Assembly: GCF_014042345.1 (NCBI RefSeq)
Contig: NZ_JACEZT010000001.1
Coordinates: 310,001-374,000 of the forward strand
Reading direction: 5' to 3'
Length of the DNA stretch: 64,000 nucleotides
From: Rugamonas brunnea
GTDB taxonomy: Bacteria; Pseudomonadota; Gammaproteobacteria; Burkholderiales; Burkholderiaceae_D
Part shown: one piece after another, positions 1 to 8,303 of the stretch
How the letters are laid out: each line of letters begins with the position of its first letter
Numbering within the stretch: the stretch's first letter is position 1
Notes under the pieces: model-generated
What the model was told of the DNA's origin: nothing
The model's database searches: none
The model's input: the letters and a program-made list of their open reading frames with translations, nothing else
Made by a program: the position numbers and the translations under genes

Positions 1-500
1 CGTTCGCCGGACTGGCACTGTGGCCCTATCTGTCTGGCATTATCTGGATGGGCATGCCGGCTGTACTGCTACAGTCGCCCGCGCTGTTCCGGCACACCGC
101 TTACAGTTATAGCCTTCTGATCGCCTTTTCCATCCTGTGTTTTGTGCTGGTGCCAGCCGAGGCGCCGCAACTGCGCACGCAGGCCAACAGCGCCGGCCTG
201 GACCCGGTCACCGCCTGGGCCTTGCTCCAGCTGCATGCGATCGACCCGCCGCGCAACCTGCTGCCATCGCTGCACGTGTCGCTGGCGGCGCTGGCCAGCA
301 TCGCGCTGGTGCGCAGCAACGCGCGCTGGCGCGTGCCGGCCATCGTGGTGCTGGCCACCATCGTGGCATCGGTGTGCCTGGCCAAGCAGCATACGGTGGC
401 CGATGCCGCCGCCGGCCTGCTGGCGGCATGGCTGTGCGATCGTCTGGTGCGCCGCCTCAGTCGCGCGCCGCGCCCCCGTCCACTTCCGCCGCCACCGTGA
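1..500 (+). CDS. PAP2-superfamily phosphatase, C-terminal part (partial)
   Basis: The frame is open from the left edge of the window, so the N-terminus lies outside. The visible part has several hydrophobic segments and two PAP2 signatures: PSLHVSLAALA (PSxH motif) and KQHTVADAAAG (the third motif, with catalytic His and Asp). PAP2 membrane enzymes remove phosphate from lipid phosphates such as phosphatidate or isoprenyl diphosphate. The C-terminus is a short Arg/Pro-rich cytoplasmic tail. Its last 44 bases overlap the convergent end of the acyl-AMP ligase gene, so the two genes share coding DNA in opposite directions. A role in lipid remodelling fits the neighbour, but the substrate cannot be read from sequence. 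Confidence 0.8.
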   Translation, partial: FAGLALWPYLSGIIWMGMPAVLLQSPALFRHTAYSYSLLIAFSILCFVLVPAEAPQLRTQANSAGLDPVTAWALLQLHAIDPPRNLLPSLHVSLAALASIALVRSNARWRVPAIVVLATIVASVCLAKQHTVADAAAGLLAAWLCDRLVRRLSRAPRPRPLPPPP

Positions 501-3500
501 GCGGCGCGATCATGCCCTGTTCCAGCAGGTAGCGCACCAGATAGCTGGCCGTCAGCTCCAGCGAGGGATCGGCACGGCCATCTTCCAGGGCGTCGCGGGC
601 CTGGCGATAGGCGTTGCTGCTGTAGCGCTTGAGCTGCATGGCGGCGATCTTGTCGGCCGACCGGTTGAAGAAGTCGAGCAGCGGATAGACGGGATCGCTG
701 GCCGAACAGCGCAGGTTGAGCTGGTCGATGAAATGGGGAATGTCGTAGTACCGGAACTGGTAGCCGAAATCGCGCTCGATCACGCGCGTCAGGGCCGTCA
801 TGCTGTAGTAGTGATCGGCCGTCACATGCAAGGGCGTGACCGGCGCCTGCGGCTGGCGCGCGATCGCCACGATATTGTGGGCGATCACGTCCGCCGCCAC
901 GATGCTGAGCTGGTTGGGCGTATCGACGGCGATCCCGTGCCGGATCATGAAGGCCAGCATACGCAGCGCCACGTCGTTGTCGTCGCCCGCGCCCTGGGTC
1001 GACACGGAGATCAGCGAAGGCCGGTAGATGCGCACGTCCATGCCGGCGGCGCGCGCGGCCAGCGCCTGTTGCTCGGCCACCCATTTGCTCTGCGCGTAGC
1101 CGAAGTCCAGCGCTTCCATGCCCGCGTTGCAGTCCGATTCCAGCAACACGCCCTTGGCGCTCCAGCCGAAGATGAAGGTGCTCGACACCAGATGCAGACA
1201 GCGTGCGCCGCTGTCGCGGGCCAGCCGCAAGGCCGTGCGCGTGCCCTCCACGTTGGTGGCGCGCATGGCTTCATACGTCATCACATAATTGACGCAGGCG
1301 CCATTGTGGAACACTTCGCCCACGCTGTGGGCCAGCGCCAGCCACTGCGCCGGGTCCAATCCCCACGACGGCAACGCCAGGTCGCCGCACACGGCGCGCG
1401 CGCGCGCACGCAACTGCGCGTGCAGCGCGGGCGTGAGCAGGCGCGCGTGCCGCAGCGCTGCTTCCACCCGCGCCATGGCCACGGCGGGATCGGATGCACG
1501 CACCAGCAGCACCAGCTCGTCGTCGCCCTGGCGCAGCAGTTCATCGAGCAGGAACGGGCCGAAGAAGCCTGTTACCCCCGTCAACAGGATGGCGCGACCG
1601 GCCCGGCCAGCGGGCGGTGCGAGGCTGTCCACTGCGGCCAGCGGGTGGCCACGGTCTTCCGCCGCTGGCAAAGGATGGCTACGGTCTTCCGTGGCGGGCA
1701 GCGGGCGGTCACGGTCTTCCAGCATACGGACGGCGATGGCGTCATCCAGCGCAGCGCGCAGTTGCGCCAGGGCGGCCATGGCTGCATCGGCCCCGCCATC
1801 TTGGCCGTGGTCGAGCGGCGCCAGCGCGGACAGCAGGCTGCGCTGCGACAGGCGTTGCAGCAACTGCGCATCGAGCGCTTCCGCCAGCGCCCCGGAGCCA
1901 AAGCCTCGCAACACGTCTTCCAGTTCCAGCTGGATTTCCGTCAGCGCCAGCGAATCGATGCCCAGGTCGGCCAGCGCCACGCTGTCGCTGGCGATCCCCT
2001 GGCGGGCAAAGGCACGCTGGACCGCACTGCGCCAGCTTGTCTGTTCCGATGCCTGATCGCTTTCCTGCGGCAGTTCTGGCGCGTCGTTGCGCCAGCTGGC
2101 CAGCGCTTCAGCCTTGCCAGCCTCGAACAGGGCCCGCGTCTCGGCGCGCGCGATCTTGCCCGAGGTGGTCATGGCGACCGTGCCGGGCGCCACCACGTGC
2201 AGTTGGTCGGGCAGCAGGCCACACGTGGCGCGGATGGCCAGCGCCAGCATGGCGGGATCGGGCAAGGTGTCGGCGCGCAGCGGTTCGGCCAGCACGGTCA
2301 CGCTGCCATCGTCGCATTGGAATGCGCAGATGCCGCGTGGCCGCACGGCCGCGCCGCTGGCCGCCACCGCCTGCTCCAGGTCATCGGGGAAGAAGTTGGC
2401 GCCGCCGATGATCAGCATGTCCTTGCTGCGGCCGCACACGTAGAGTTGGCCCTGATGGAGGAAGCCCAGGTCGCCCGTGCGCAGCGGCCAGCGGTCTTCG
2501 ATGCCGCCGCCCTCGTCCACCGGCCCGCCCAGCAGCGCGCGGGTGGCCGCCGCATTGTTCCAGTAGCCAGCGGTGACACAGGGGCCGCCGACCCGGATCT
2601 CGCCCACTTCCAGTTCCGCCACCGCACGGCCACTTTCCGCCGCGCAGATCCTCACCTCCACGCCGGCCACCGGCGTACCGCAGCTCGCATATTCGACGGC
2701 GCGCCCGCCGGCGGCGGCATCGGCCAGCGCGAGCGTGGTGGCGATGTCCGCACCAGCGCGTGCGTCGCGCACAACGGCGACGCTGCCGCAGCCGCCATGC
2801 GTGACGTTGAGCGTGTTCTCGGCCAGTCCGTAGGCCACCGTGCACGCGGTGCGCGCCAGGCCAAAACGGGCGAAACGGCGATGGAAGCGTCGAATCGTAT
2901 CGGGCCGGGCCGGCTCGCCGGCATTCATCAACACCCGCAGGCAGGACAGGTCCACGCCGTCCAGTTCAGCGTCCGACACCTTGCCCTCGCGCAGGCAGTA
3001 TTCAAACCCGAAATTGGGCGATGAACTGTAGGTCGCGCCCACTTCCGCGATCATGCGCAGCCACAGCGAGGGACGGCGCAGGAAGTCGACCGGCGCGAAG
3101 CCATAGTTGCTGCCGCCGGAAATGATGGGGAACAGGTAGTAGCCGATCAACCCCATGTCGTGATGCTGCGGCAGCCATGAGACTCCCGTGGGCACATGAT
3201 CGAGCGTCGCGCGCGCATTGGCGATCACGTTCTCGTGGCTGACCATGACCCCGCGCGGCAAACCCGTGGAGCCGGACGTATATTGCAGGAACAGCAGCCG
3301 TTCATGGCGGCGTGGCGGCAGGCTGCCCACGACCTGTCCGGCATCCTGGCTGGCCGCGCCGTCGTCCAGCGCCAGCAACGGCCACGGTGGCGTCGTGCCG
3401 GCTGCCGCAAACAACTGCGCCAGCCGCGCCGCGTGCAAGTCATCCGTCAGCAGGGCCGCCGCGCCGCAGTTCTCGCCAATGGCGTGCAGGCGGCGCATCG

Positions 3501-3795
3501 CCGTATCGCCGGCCGTGCGCGGCAAAGCCACCGGCACACCTATCATGCCGGCACGCGCACAAGCGAGCAACGCCGCCACACCTTCCAGTCCGGCCGGATA
3601 CGCGAGCAGCACGCGCGCGCCCGGCGCGAGGCTTGGCGTGGCCATCAGGCGCGCGGCCAGTGCCAGTGTATGTGCGTGAAATGAGCGATAGGTGTGGCGC
3701 GCGCTGGTTTGGCCCAGCCGGTCGCGGAATTCGAACAGGACTTTGTCAGGCTGCAGGCCAGTCCAGTGTTCGAGCAGATCGAAAATCGAATCCAT
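457..3795 (-). CDS. Fatty-acyl-AMP ligase / acyl carrier / thioester reductase fusion
   Basis: A 1112-residue three-domain protein. Residues 1 to about 575 are an adenylation domain of FAAL type: the AMP loop YTSGSTGLPRG is near residue 171, followed by the FAAL-like stretch with APVDFLRRPSLWL and SSPNFGFEYCL. A carrier domain follows, with the phosphopantetheine serine in GIDSLAL near residue 611. A linker with three 10-residue repeats leads to a thioester-reductase domain of the extended SDR type, with GVTGFFG near 738 and catalytic YAQSK near 898. By analogy with A-T-R carboxylate reductases and FAAL-TE reductases, it should activate a fatty acid as AMP ester, load it on its own carrier and release it reductively as aldehyde or alcohol. 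It starts with ATG. No partner synthase is visible. Confidence 0.88.
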   Translation of the reverse strand: MDSIFDLLEHWTGLQPDKVLFEFRDRLGQTSARHTYRSFHAHTLALAARLMATPSLAPGARVLLAYPAGLEGVAALLACARAGMIGVPVALPRTAGDTAMRRLHAIGENCGAAALLTDDLHAARLAQLFAAAGTTPPWPLLALDDGAASQDAGQVVGSLPPRRHERLLFLQYTSGSTGLPRGVMVSHENVIANARATLDHVPTGVSWLPQHHDMGLIGYYLFPIISGGSNYGFAPVDFLRRPSLWLRMIAEVGATYSSSPNFGFEYCLREGKVSDAELDGVDLSCLRVLMNAGEPARPDTIRRFHRRFARFGLARTACTVAYGLAENTLNVTHGGCGSVAVVRDARAGADIATTLALADAAAGGRAVEYASCGTPVAGVEVRICAAESGRAVAELEVGEIRVGGPCVTAGYWNNAAATRALLGGPVDEGGGIEDRWPLRTGDLGFLHQGQLYVCGRSKDMLIIGGANFFPDDLEQAVAASGAAVRPRGICAFQCDDGSVTVLAEPLRADTLPDPAMLALAIRATCGLLPDQLHVVAPGTVAMTTSGKIARAETRALFEAGKAEALASWRNDAPELPQESDQASEQTSWRSAVQRAFARQGIASDSVALADLGIDSLALTEIQLELEDVLRGFGSGALAEALDAQLLQRLSQRSLLSALAPLDHGQDGGADAAMAALAQLRAALDDAIAVRMLEDRDRPLPATEDRSHPLPAAEDRGHPLAAVDSLAPPAGRAGRAILLTGVTGFFGPFLLDELLRQGDDELVLLVRASDPAVAMARVEAALRHARLLTPALHAQLRARARAVCGDLALPSWGLDPAQWLALAHSVGEVFHNGACVNYVMTYEAMRATNVEGTRTALRLARDSGARCLHLVSSTFIFGWSAKGVLLESDCNAGMEALDFGYAQSKWVAEQQALAARAAGMDVRIYRPSLISVSTQGAGDDNDVALRMLAFMIRHGIAVDTPNQLSIVAADVIAHNIVAIARQPQAPVTPLHVTADHYYSMTALTRVIERDFGYQFRYYDIPHFIDQLNLRCSASDPVYPLLDFFNRSADKIAAMQLKRYSSNAYRQARDALEDGRADPSLELTASYLVRYLLEQGMIAPLTVAAEVDGGAARD
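1631..1720 (-). repeat. Three tandem 30-bp units coding a 10-residue linker repeat
   Basis: The 10-base core acggtcttcc recurs exactly every 30 bases, at 1651, 1681 and 1711, with similar sequence between. In the protein this gives three copies of a 10-residue unit of the type EDRxHPLPAA, placed between the carrier domain and the reductase domain. The repeat stays in frame, so copy-number change would only alter linker length. Confidence 0.8.
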
Positions 3796-3968
3796 AGGCG
3801 CAAGCTCCGGCAGTGCACGGCGGATGCGGCAGCACGTGCAATGTGAAAGTGACCAGTGATGCGTGTGCGGCGAAATCTATCCCGTGATGCTGATCCTGTG
3901 AGGCTTATCCTTCGTTGCGCATCCTGTGATGCGCGCGCCAAGTATGTAGCGTCGGCTGCTGGCCTATT

Positions 3969-5483
3969 CTAGCGTGCCGCGCGCCCGCGCGGCAGCTCCC
4001 GTTCAAGAAAACGCCACACGGCCGCATCCTGCATGGCCGCCACATTGAGCCGCATGCGGGTGGACGGCAGTTGCTGCGGCGAGAACAAGCTGCCCGGCGC
4101 CAGCAGCAGTCCTTCCGCCGACGCCCGTTCCGTCAGCGCGTTGGTGTCGCAGCCGGCGTCGGCCCAGACGAACATGCCGGCCGTCGGCGCCACGTCGATC
4201 GTCATGTCCAGGCGCTCCAGCTGCCGTATGGTCTTGGCGCGCACGCCATCGAGCCGCGCGCGCACCCGATCGGCGTGCTTGCGGTAGGCGCCCTCGGACA
4301 GCACCTTGTACACCACCCGCTCGCCGATATCGCTGGTGGTCAGGGTGGTCAGCATCTTGCGGTCGGCCAGGCGCTCGGCCCGTTCCTGGGAAGTGACGAT
4401 GTAACCGACCCGCAGGTTGGCCGCCATGGTCTTGGAAAAGCCGCCCAGGTAGATCACGCGCCGCAACTGGTCCAGCGCCGCCATGCGCGTGGCCGGCTGC
4501 ACCGCGCTGCCCGGATGCAGGTCGCAATAGATGTCATCCTCCACGATGATGAAATCGTATTCCTCGGCCAGCCGCAGCACCTGGAACGCCTTGGCCGCCG
4601 ACAGCGAAGTGGAACTGGGATTGTGCAGCACCGAGTTGATGACATACAGCTTGGGCCGGTGGATGGCGGCCAGTTGGGTAAGCTGGGCGATGTCCGGTCC
4701 GTCGGCCAGGCGCGGCACGCCCACCACCTTGGCCCCCAGCGCAGCGAACGAGCCAAACATCAGGAACCAGGCCGGGTCGTCGACGAAGACCGTGTCGCCC
4801 GGCCGCAGGAATTCGCGCGCCACCAGGTCCAGCGCCTGGGTCACGCCGGCCGTGGTGACGATCTGCTCGGGCGTCGCGCCGATCTCCAGTTCCGCCAGCT
4901 TGCGCTGCAACTGCTGGCGGAGCAGCAGCGAGCCATGCGGCACGCCGTAATTGAGCAAGGTGCCCGGATGCTGGCGGCTGACGGCGCGCAGCGCGTTGGC
5001 CACCATGGGGCCGTCCAGCCATTCGGCCGGCAGCACGCCCGTGCCGGGCATCTGCTGGTGCGGCACCTGGCGGAACATGTTCCGCACCAGCCAGACCACG
5101 TCGATCGGTTTGGTATCAAAGCGCTCCTGCGGCAGGCGGGCCACCTGCCCCGCTCCCGGCGCGGCGGCGCCCGGACCGAGCGCGGGCCGTTCGCGCACAT
5201 AAAAACCGGCGCCACGGCGCGATTCCAGGTAGCCGCGCGCCACCAGCTTGTCGTAGCTGGCCACCACCGTGAAGGCCGATACGCCATGCGCGGCGGCGAA
5301 CTGGCGGATCGATGGCATGCGCGCACCGCCGCGCAGCAGCCGGTCGTCGATGCGCGCGGCCACGGAACGGACGATCTGGTCGATCAGCGATTCGCCTGAT
5401 TCGCGCGACAGCAGCGCCACCAGCGCCACCGGCCGCGCCTTGCCGGGCTGTGTGGATGCTTGCGGGGACAGTGTATTGGTCAT
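3969..5483 (-). CDS. MocR/GntR-family regulator with aminotransferase-like domain
   Basis: A 504-residue protein with an N-terminal GntR winged helix (about residues 30-105, containing MPSIRQFAAAHGVSAFTVV) and a class I aminotransferase fold behind it. The PLP lysine is in GGFSKTMAANLRVGY near residue 350. MocR proteins bind PLP and usually control a neighbouring amino-acid or vitamin B6 gene. This one is divergent from a PLP-dependent dehydratase, 113 bases away, with direct repeats between them, so it most likely controls the dehydratase-transporter-RidA-aminotransferase genes to its right. Catalytic aminotransferase activity is not expected in this family. The effector is unknown. Confidence 0.9.
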   Translation of the reverse strand: MTNTLSPQASTQPGKARPVALVALLSRESGESLIDQIVRSVAARIDDRLLRGGARMPSIRQFAAAHGVSAFTVVASYDKLVARGYLESRRGAGFYVRERPALGPGAAAPGAGQVARLPQERFDTKPIDVVWLVRNMFRQVPHQQMPGTGVLPAEWLDGPMVANALRAVSRQHPGTLLNYGVPHGSLLLRQQLQRKLAELEIGATPEQIVTTAGVTQALDLVAREFLRPGDTVFVDDPAWFLMFGSFAALGAKVVGVPRLADGPDIAQLTQLAAIHRPKLYVINSVLHNPSSTSLSAAKAFQVLRLAEEYDFIIVEDDIYCDLHPGSAVQPATRMAALDQLRRVIYLGGFSKTMAANLRVGYIVTSQERAERLADRKMLTTLTTSDIGERVVYKVLSEGAYRKHADRVRARLDGVRAKTIRQLERLDMTIDVAPTAGMFVWADAGCDTNALTERASAEGLLLAPGSLFSPQQLPSTRMRLNVAAMQDAAVWRFLERELPRGRAAR

Positions 5484-5537
5484 TTTGCCATCACAGTATC
5501 TAAAATTATGTGGAAAAGTGTATTGGGACTGTACTGG
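5471..5537. promoter_or_regulatory. Direct repeats, candidate MocR operator
   Basis: The 9-mer gtgtattgg occurs at 5471-5479 (inside the first codons of the MocR gene) and again at 5518-5526, and a near copy gtactgg follows at 5531-5537, all in the same orientation. MocR regulators such as GabR and PdxR are known to bind widely spaced direct repeats, so this arrangement fits. A weak promoter for the dehydratase (ttgcca at 5485, tatgtg at 5507) would lie between the outer repeats. Confidence 0.45.
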
Positions 5538-5596
5538 TGTTGTCGCTTAGGATACACCCATCACCTCCACCACGCCACCCACCGAGGAAAGCCGCC

Positions 5597-6565
5597 ATGC
5601 ACCTGCCCACCAGTTCCGATCTTGATGCCGCCGGCGCCACCGTCTACGCCGCGATGCCGCCCACGCCGCAATACAGCTGGCCCCTGCTGAACGAGGCGCT
5701 GGGCGTGGAAACGTGGATCAAGCACGAAAATCATACCCCGACGGGCGCCTTCAAGGTACGCGGTGGGCTGGTCTACGTGGACGCACTTGCACGCCGTTTG
5801 CCCGGCGTCAAAGGCATCGTGCTGGCCACGCGTGGCAACCACGGCTTGTCGCTGGCGTACGCGGCCCGCCGTCATGGCCTGCAGGCGACCATCGTCGTCC
5901 CGCACGGGAACAGCACGGAGAAGAATGCCGGCATGCGCGCGCTGGGCGCCCGACTGATCGAACACGGCAACGAATTCCAGGCCAGCCGCGAGCACGCGCT
6001 GATGCTGGCCGAACGCGACGGCCTGCACATGGTCCCGTCCTACCACCCGGACCTGGTGGCCGGCGTGGCCACGGCCTGGATGGAGCTGCTGCGCGCCCAT
6101 CCCGGACTGGAACTGCTGCTGGCGCCGATCGGCCAGGGTTCCAGCATCTGCGCGGCCATCGCGGCGCGCAACGCGCTGGGGCTGAAGATGCCCATCATCG
6201 GCGTCGTGTCGCAGCATGCGCTGGCCTACCAGTTGTCGTTCCGGGCCCGGCGCAGCGTTGAATCGCCCGTCACCACGGTGCTGGCCGATGGCCTGGCCTG
6301 CCGCGTGCCCGATCCGGATTCGCTGGCCATGATCCTGGAACACGTGGAGGACGTGGTGGCCGTCAGCGACGAACAGGTGGCCGCCGCCATGCGCCTGTAC
6401 CACCGCGCCACCCACAACACGGCCGAAGGGGCCGGCGCCGCCGCGCTGGCCGCCGCCCTCGCGCTACAGCAAGATCCGGCCTGGCGCGGGCGCAGCATCG
6501 GCCTGCCCCTGACCGGCGGCAATGTGGACACCGCCATGCTGGCCGGCGTGCTGCACGGCGCCTGA
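5597..6565 (+). CDS. PLP-dependent threonine/serine dehydratase-like enzyme
   Basis: A 322-residue fold-type II PLP enzyme. The ATG at 5597 is chosen over upstream in-frame starts because gagga lies 8 bases before it and the conserved core begins just after. The PLP lysine is Lys53 in PTGAFKVRGG, the asparagine loop is GNHGLSLAYAAR, and TGGNVD lies near the C-terminus. The usual glycine-rich phosphate loop GGGG is altered to IGQGSS. Family members deaminate threonine, serine or related hydroxy-amino acids and release an enamine. There is no C-terminal ACT domain, so it resembles the catabolic type. The MocR regulator upstream and RidA downstream support such a reaction; ectoine-type dehydratases are an alternative. 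Confidence 0.82.
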   Translation: MHLPTSSDLDAAGATVYAAMPPTPQYSWPLLNEALGVETWIKHENHTPTGAFKVRGGLVYVDALARRLPGVKGIVLATRGNHGLSLAYAARRHGLQATIVVPHGNSTEKNAGMRALGARLIEHGNEFQASREHALMLAERDGLHMVPSYHPDLVAGVATAWMELLRAHPGLELLLAPIGQGSSICAAIAARNALGLKMPIIGVVSQHALAYQLSFRARRSVESPVTTVLADGLACRVPDPDSLAMILEHVEDVVAVSDEQVAAAMRLYHRATHNTAEGAGAAALAAALALQQDPAWRGRSIGLPLTGGNVDTAMLAGVLHGA

Positions 6566-6637
6566 ACGGCGCCCGCACACACCAGATCACTGTACCGGCA
6601 CAGGCCATCACACAACAGGAACAGGAAGGAACACACC

Positions 6638-7567
6638 ATGCCCACACCAGCCGCCGTTCCCCGGCCCCTGGCCACCACCACCCGCCTGAGCGACGATGCC
6701 GCCGGCATGCTGCTCGGCCTGATCGGGGTGGCCATGTTCAGTCTTACCCTGCCGTTCACCCGGATGGCCGTGGCCGACCTCGACCCGGCCTTCGTGGCGC
6801 TGGGCCGGGCCGTGGCGGCCGCTTGCTGCGCGGCCCTGTGGCTGGGCTGGAAGCGCGCGCCATGGCCGCCGCGCTCCGCCCTGCTGCCGCTGGCATGCGT
6901 GGCGGGCGGCTGCATCATCGGTTTTCCCTGGCTGTCGTCGATCGCCATGCGCACCGTGCCGGCCAGCCACGGCGCGGTGCTGGTCGGCATGCTGCCGCTG
7001 GCCACGGCCGTGTGGGCCGCGCTGCGCGGCGGCGAACGGCCCTCGGCCGGCTTCTGGTGCATGGCCATGCTGGGCACGGCGCTGGTGGCCGGCTTCGCCC
7101 TGCACGGCAGCGGCGGCAGCCTGCGCCCCGCCGACCTGGCCCTGCTGGGCGCGGTGCTGCTGGGTTCGATCGGTTACGCGGAAGGCGGCAAGCTGGCCCA
7201 GCGCCTGGGCGGGCCGCAGACCATCTGCTGGGCGCTGCTGCTGGCCGCGCCGCTGCTGACGCCCGCCGTGGCCTGGCTGGTCTGGCATGACGCGGCCCGC
7301 ATCGCCACCGCCGGCGCGCGCGCCTGGACCGGCTTCGCCTACGTGTCGCTGATCTCGATGTTCATCGCTTTCTTCTTCTGGTACCGCGGCATGGCGCTGG
7401 GCGGCGTGGCCCGGGTTGGCCAGGTGCAGCTGGTGCAGCCGTTCCTGACCATGCTGGGCGCGGCCCTGTTTCTGGGCGAGGCGCTGGAATGGCAAACCCT
7501 GTTATTTGCACTGGCGGTGATCGTTGTGGTGGGCGCGGGCCGCAAAATGCAGGTGAAGCGGCGTTAA
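6638..7567 (+). CDS. DMT-family (EamA) inner-membrane transporter
   Basis: A 309-residue protein with about ten hydrophobic helices forming two EamA repeats, typical of drug/metabolite transporters that export amino acids or related small molecules. The start is preceded by a clear aggaagg ribosome site. It sits 72 bases after the dehydratase gene and before ridA, so it probably moves the substrate or product of that pathway. The substrate cannot be deduced. The last helix is followed by a short basic tail. Confidence 0.85.
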   Translation: MPTPAAVPRPLATTTRLSDDAAGMLLGLIGVAMFSLTLPFTRMAVADLDPAFVALGRAVAAACCAALWLGWKRAPWPPRSALLPLACVAGGCIIGFPWLSSIAMRTVPASHGAVLVGMLPLATAVWAALRGGERPSAGFWCMAMLGTALVAGFALHGSGGSLRPADLALLGAVLLGSIGYAEGGKLAQRLGGPQTICWALLLAAPLLTPAVAWLVWHDAARIATAGARAWTGFAYVSLISMFIAFFFWYRGMALGGVARVGQVQLVQPFLTMLGAALFLGEALEWQTLLFALAVIVVVGAGRKMQVKRR

Positions 7568-7740
7568 AACCGTAGAGAATTCTGATTTTGCCTGCTTTGT
7601 GGGCAGCGCCCCCGGCACGACGTACAATATCGGTCTGCCGCGCACGACGCGCTCACCCGTTACCACCAACCGCACACCCACGGCCAGACACACAGATAAA
7701 TAAACCCGTCGCTCGTTCGACTTCACCTATTGGAACCCTC

Positions 7741-8202
7741 ATGTCCGTCTACGAAAAACTCAAAGCCCTCGACATCACCCTGACCGCGCCCGCCGCGCCG
7801 GTGGCCGCCTACGTCATGTACGTCCAGAGCGGCAACCTGGTATTCCTGTCCGGCCATATCGCGCGCAAGGCGGACGGCTCGCCATGGGTGGGCCAGCTGG
7901 GCAAGAACATCAGCACGGAAGAAGGCAAGGCCGCCGCGCGCGGCGTGGCCGTGGCCCTGCTGGGCACCCTGCAGGAAGCCGTGGGCGGCGACCTGACGCG
8001 CGTGCGCCGCATCGTCAAGCTCACCAGCCTGGTGAACTCCACGCCCGACTTCACGGAACACCACCTGGTCACCAACGGCGCCTCCGAGCTGCTCGGTGAA
8101 GTGTTCGGCGACGCCGGCAAGCATGCCCGCGCCGCCTTCGGCGTGGCCCAGATTCCGCTCGGCTGCTGCGTCGAGATCGACCTGGTGGTGGAAGTCGCGT
8201 AA
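7741..8202 (+). CDS. RidA-family enamine/imine deaminase
   Basis: A 153-residue protein of the RidA/YjgF family (the longer subgroup of about 150 residues). The ATG at 7741 is chosen because the upstream in-frame extension is not family-like. Proteins of this family hydrolyse reactive enamine/imine intermediates released by PLP-dependent dehydratases and prevent damage to PLP enzymes. The C-terminal stretch with IPLGCCVEID is typical. The conserved arginine of canonical RidA is not obvious here, so substrate range may differ. Its position downstream of a PLP dehydratase fits the known role. A strong hairpin follows the stop. Confidence 0.83.
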   Translation: MSVYEKLKALDITLTAPAAPVAAYVMYVQSGNLVFLSGHIARKADGSPWVGQLGKNISTEEGKAAARGVAVALLGTLQEAVGGDLTRVRRIVKLTSLVNSTPDFTEHHLVTNGASELLGEVFGDAGKHARAAFGVAQIPLGCCVEIDLVVEVA

Positions 8203-8207
8203 TTCCC

Positions 8208-8236
8208 GGGCGGCGCCCTACCCGGCGCCGCCCTTT
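8208..8236 (+). terminator. Rho-independent terminator after ridA
   Basis: A perfect 10-bp stem (gggcggcgcc at 8208-8217 and ggcgccgccc at 8224-8233) with a 6-base loop is followed by ttt. It starts five bases after the ridA stop and probably separates the dehydratase-DMT-ridA transcript from the aminotransferase gene. Confidence 0.65.
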
Positions 8237-8303
8237 CGCAGGCCGCCACAAGCGCGCCTGACTACAGTCCGGGCCAGCCCGGCATCTACTCAGTGAGACC
8301 AGC

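Noticed and set aside
142..3024. Long open frame (960 codons) on the plus strand
   Set aside because: It is the antisense shadow of the acyl-AMP ligase gene; its translation is rich in Arg, His, Ala and Gln with no domain, as expected in high-GC DNA.
7623..7628. tacaat as a -10 box for ridA
   Set aside because: No -35 hexamer at the right distance was found.
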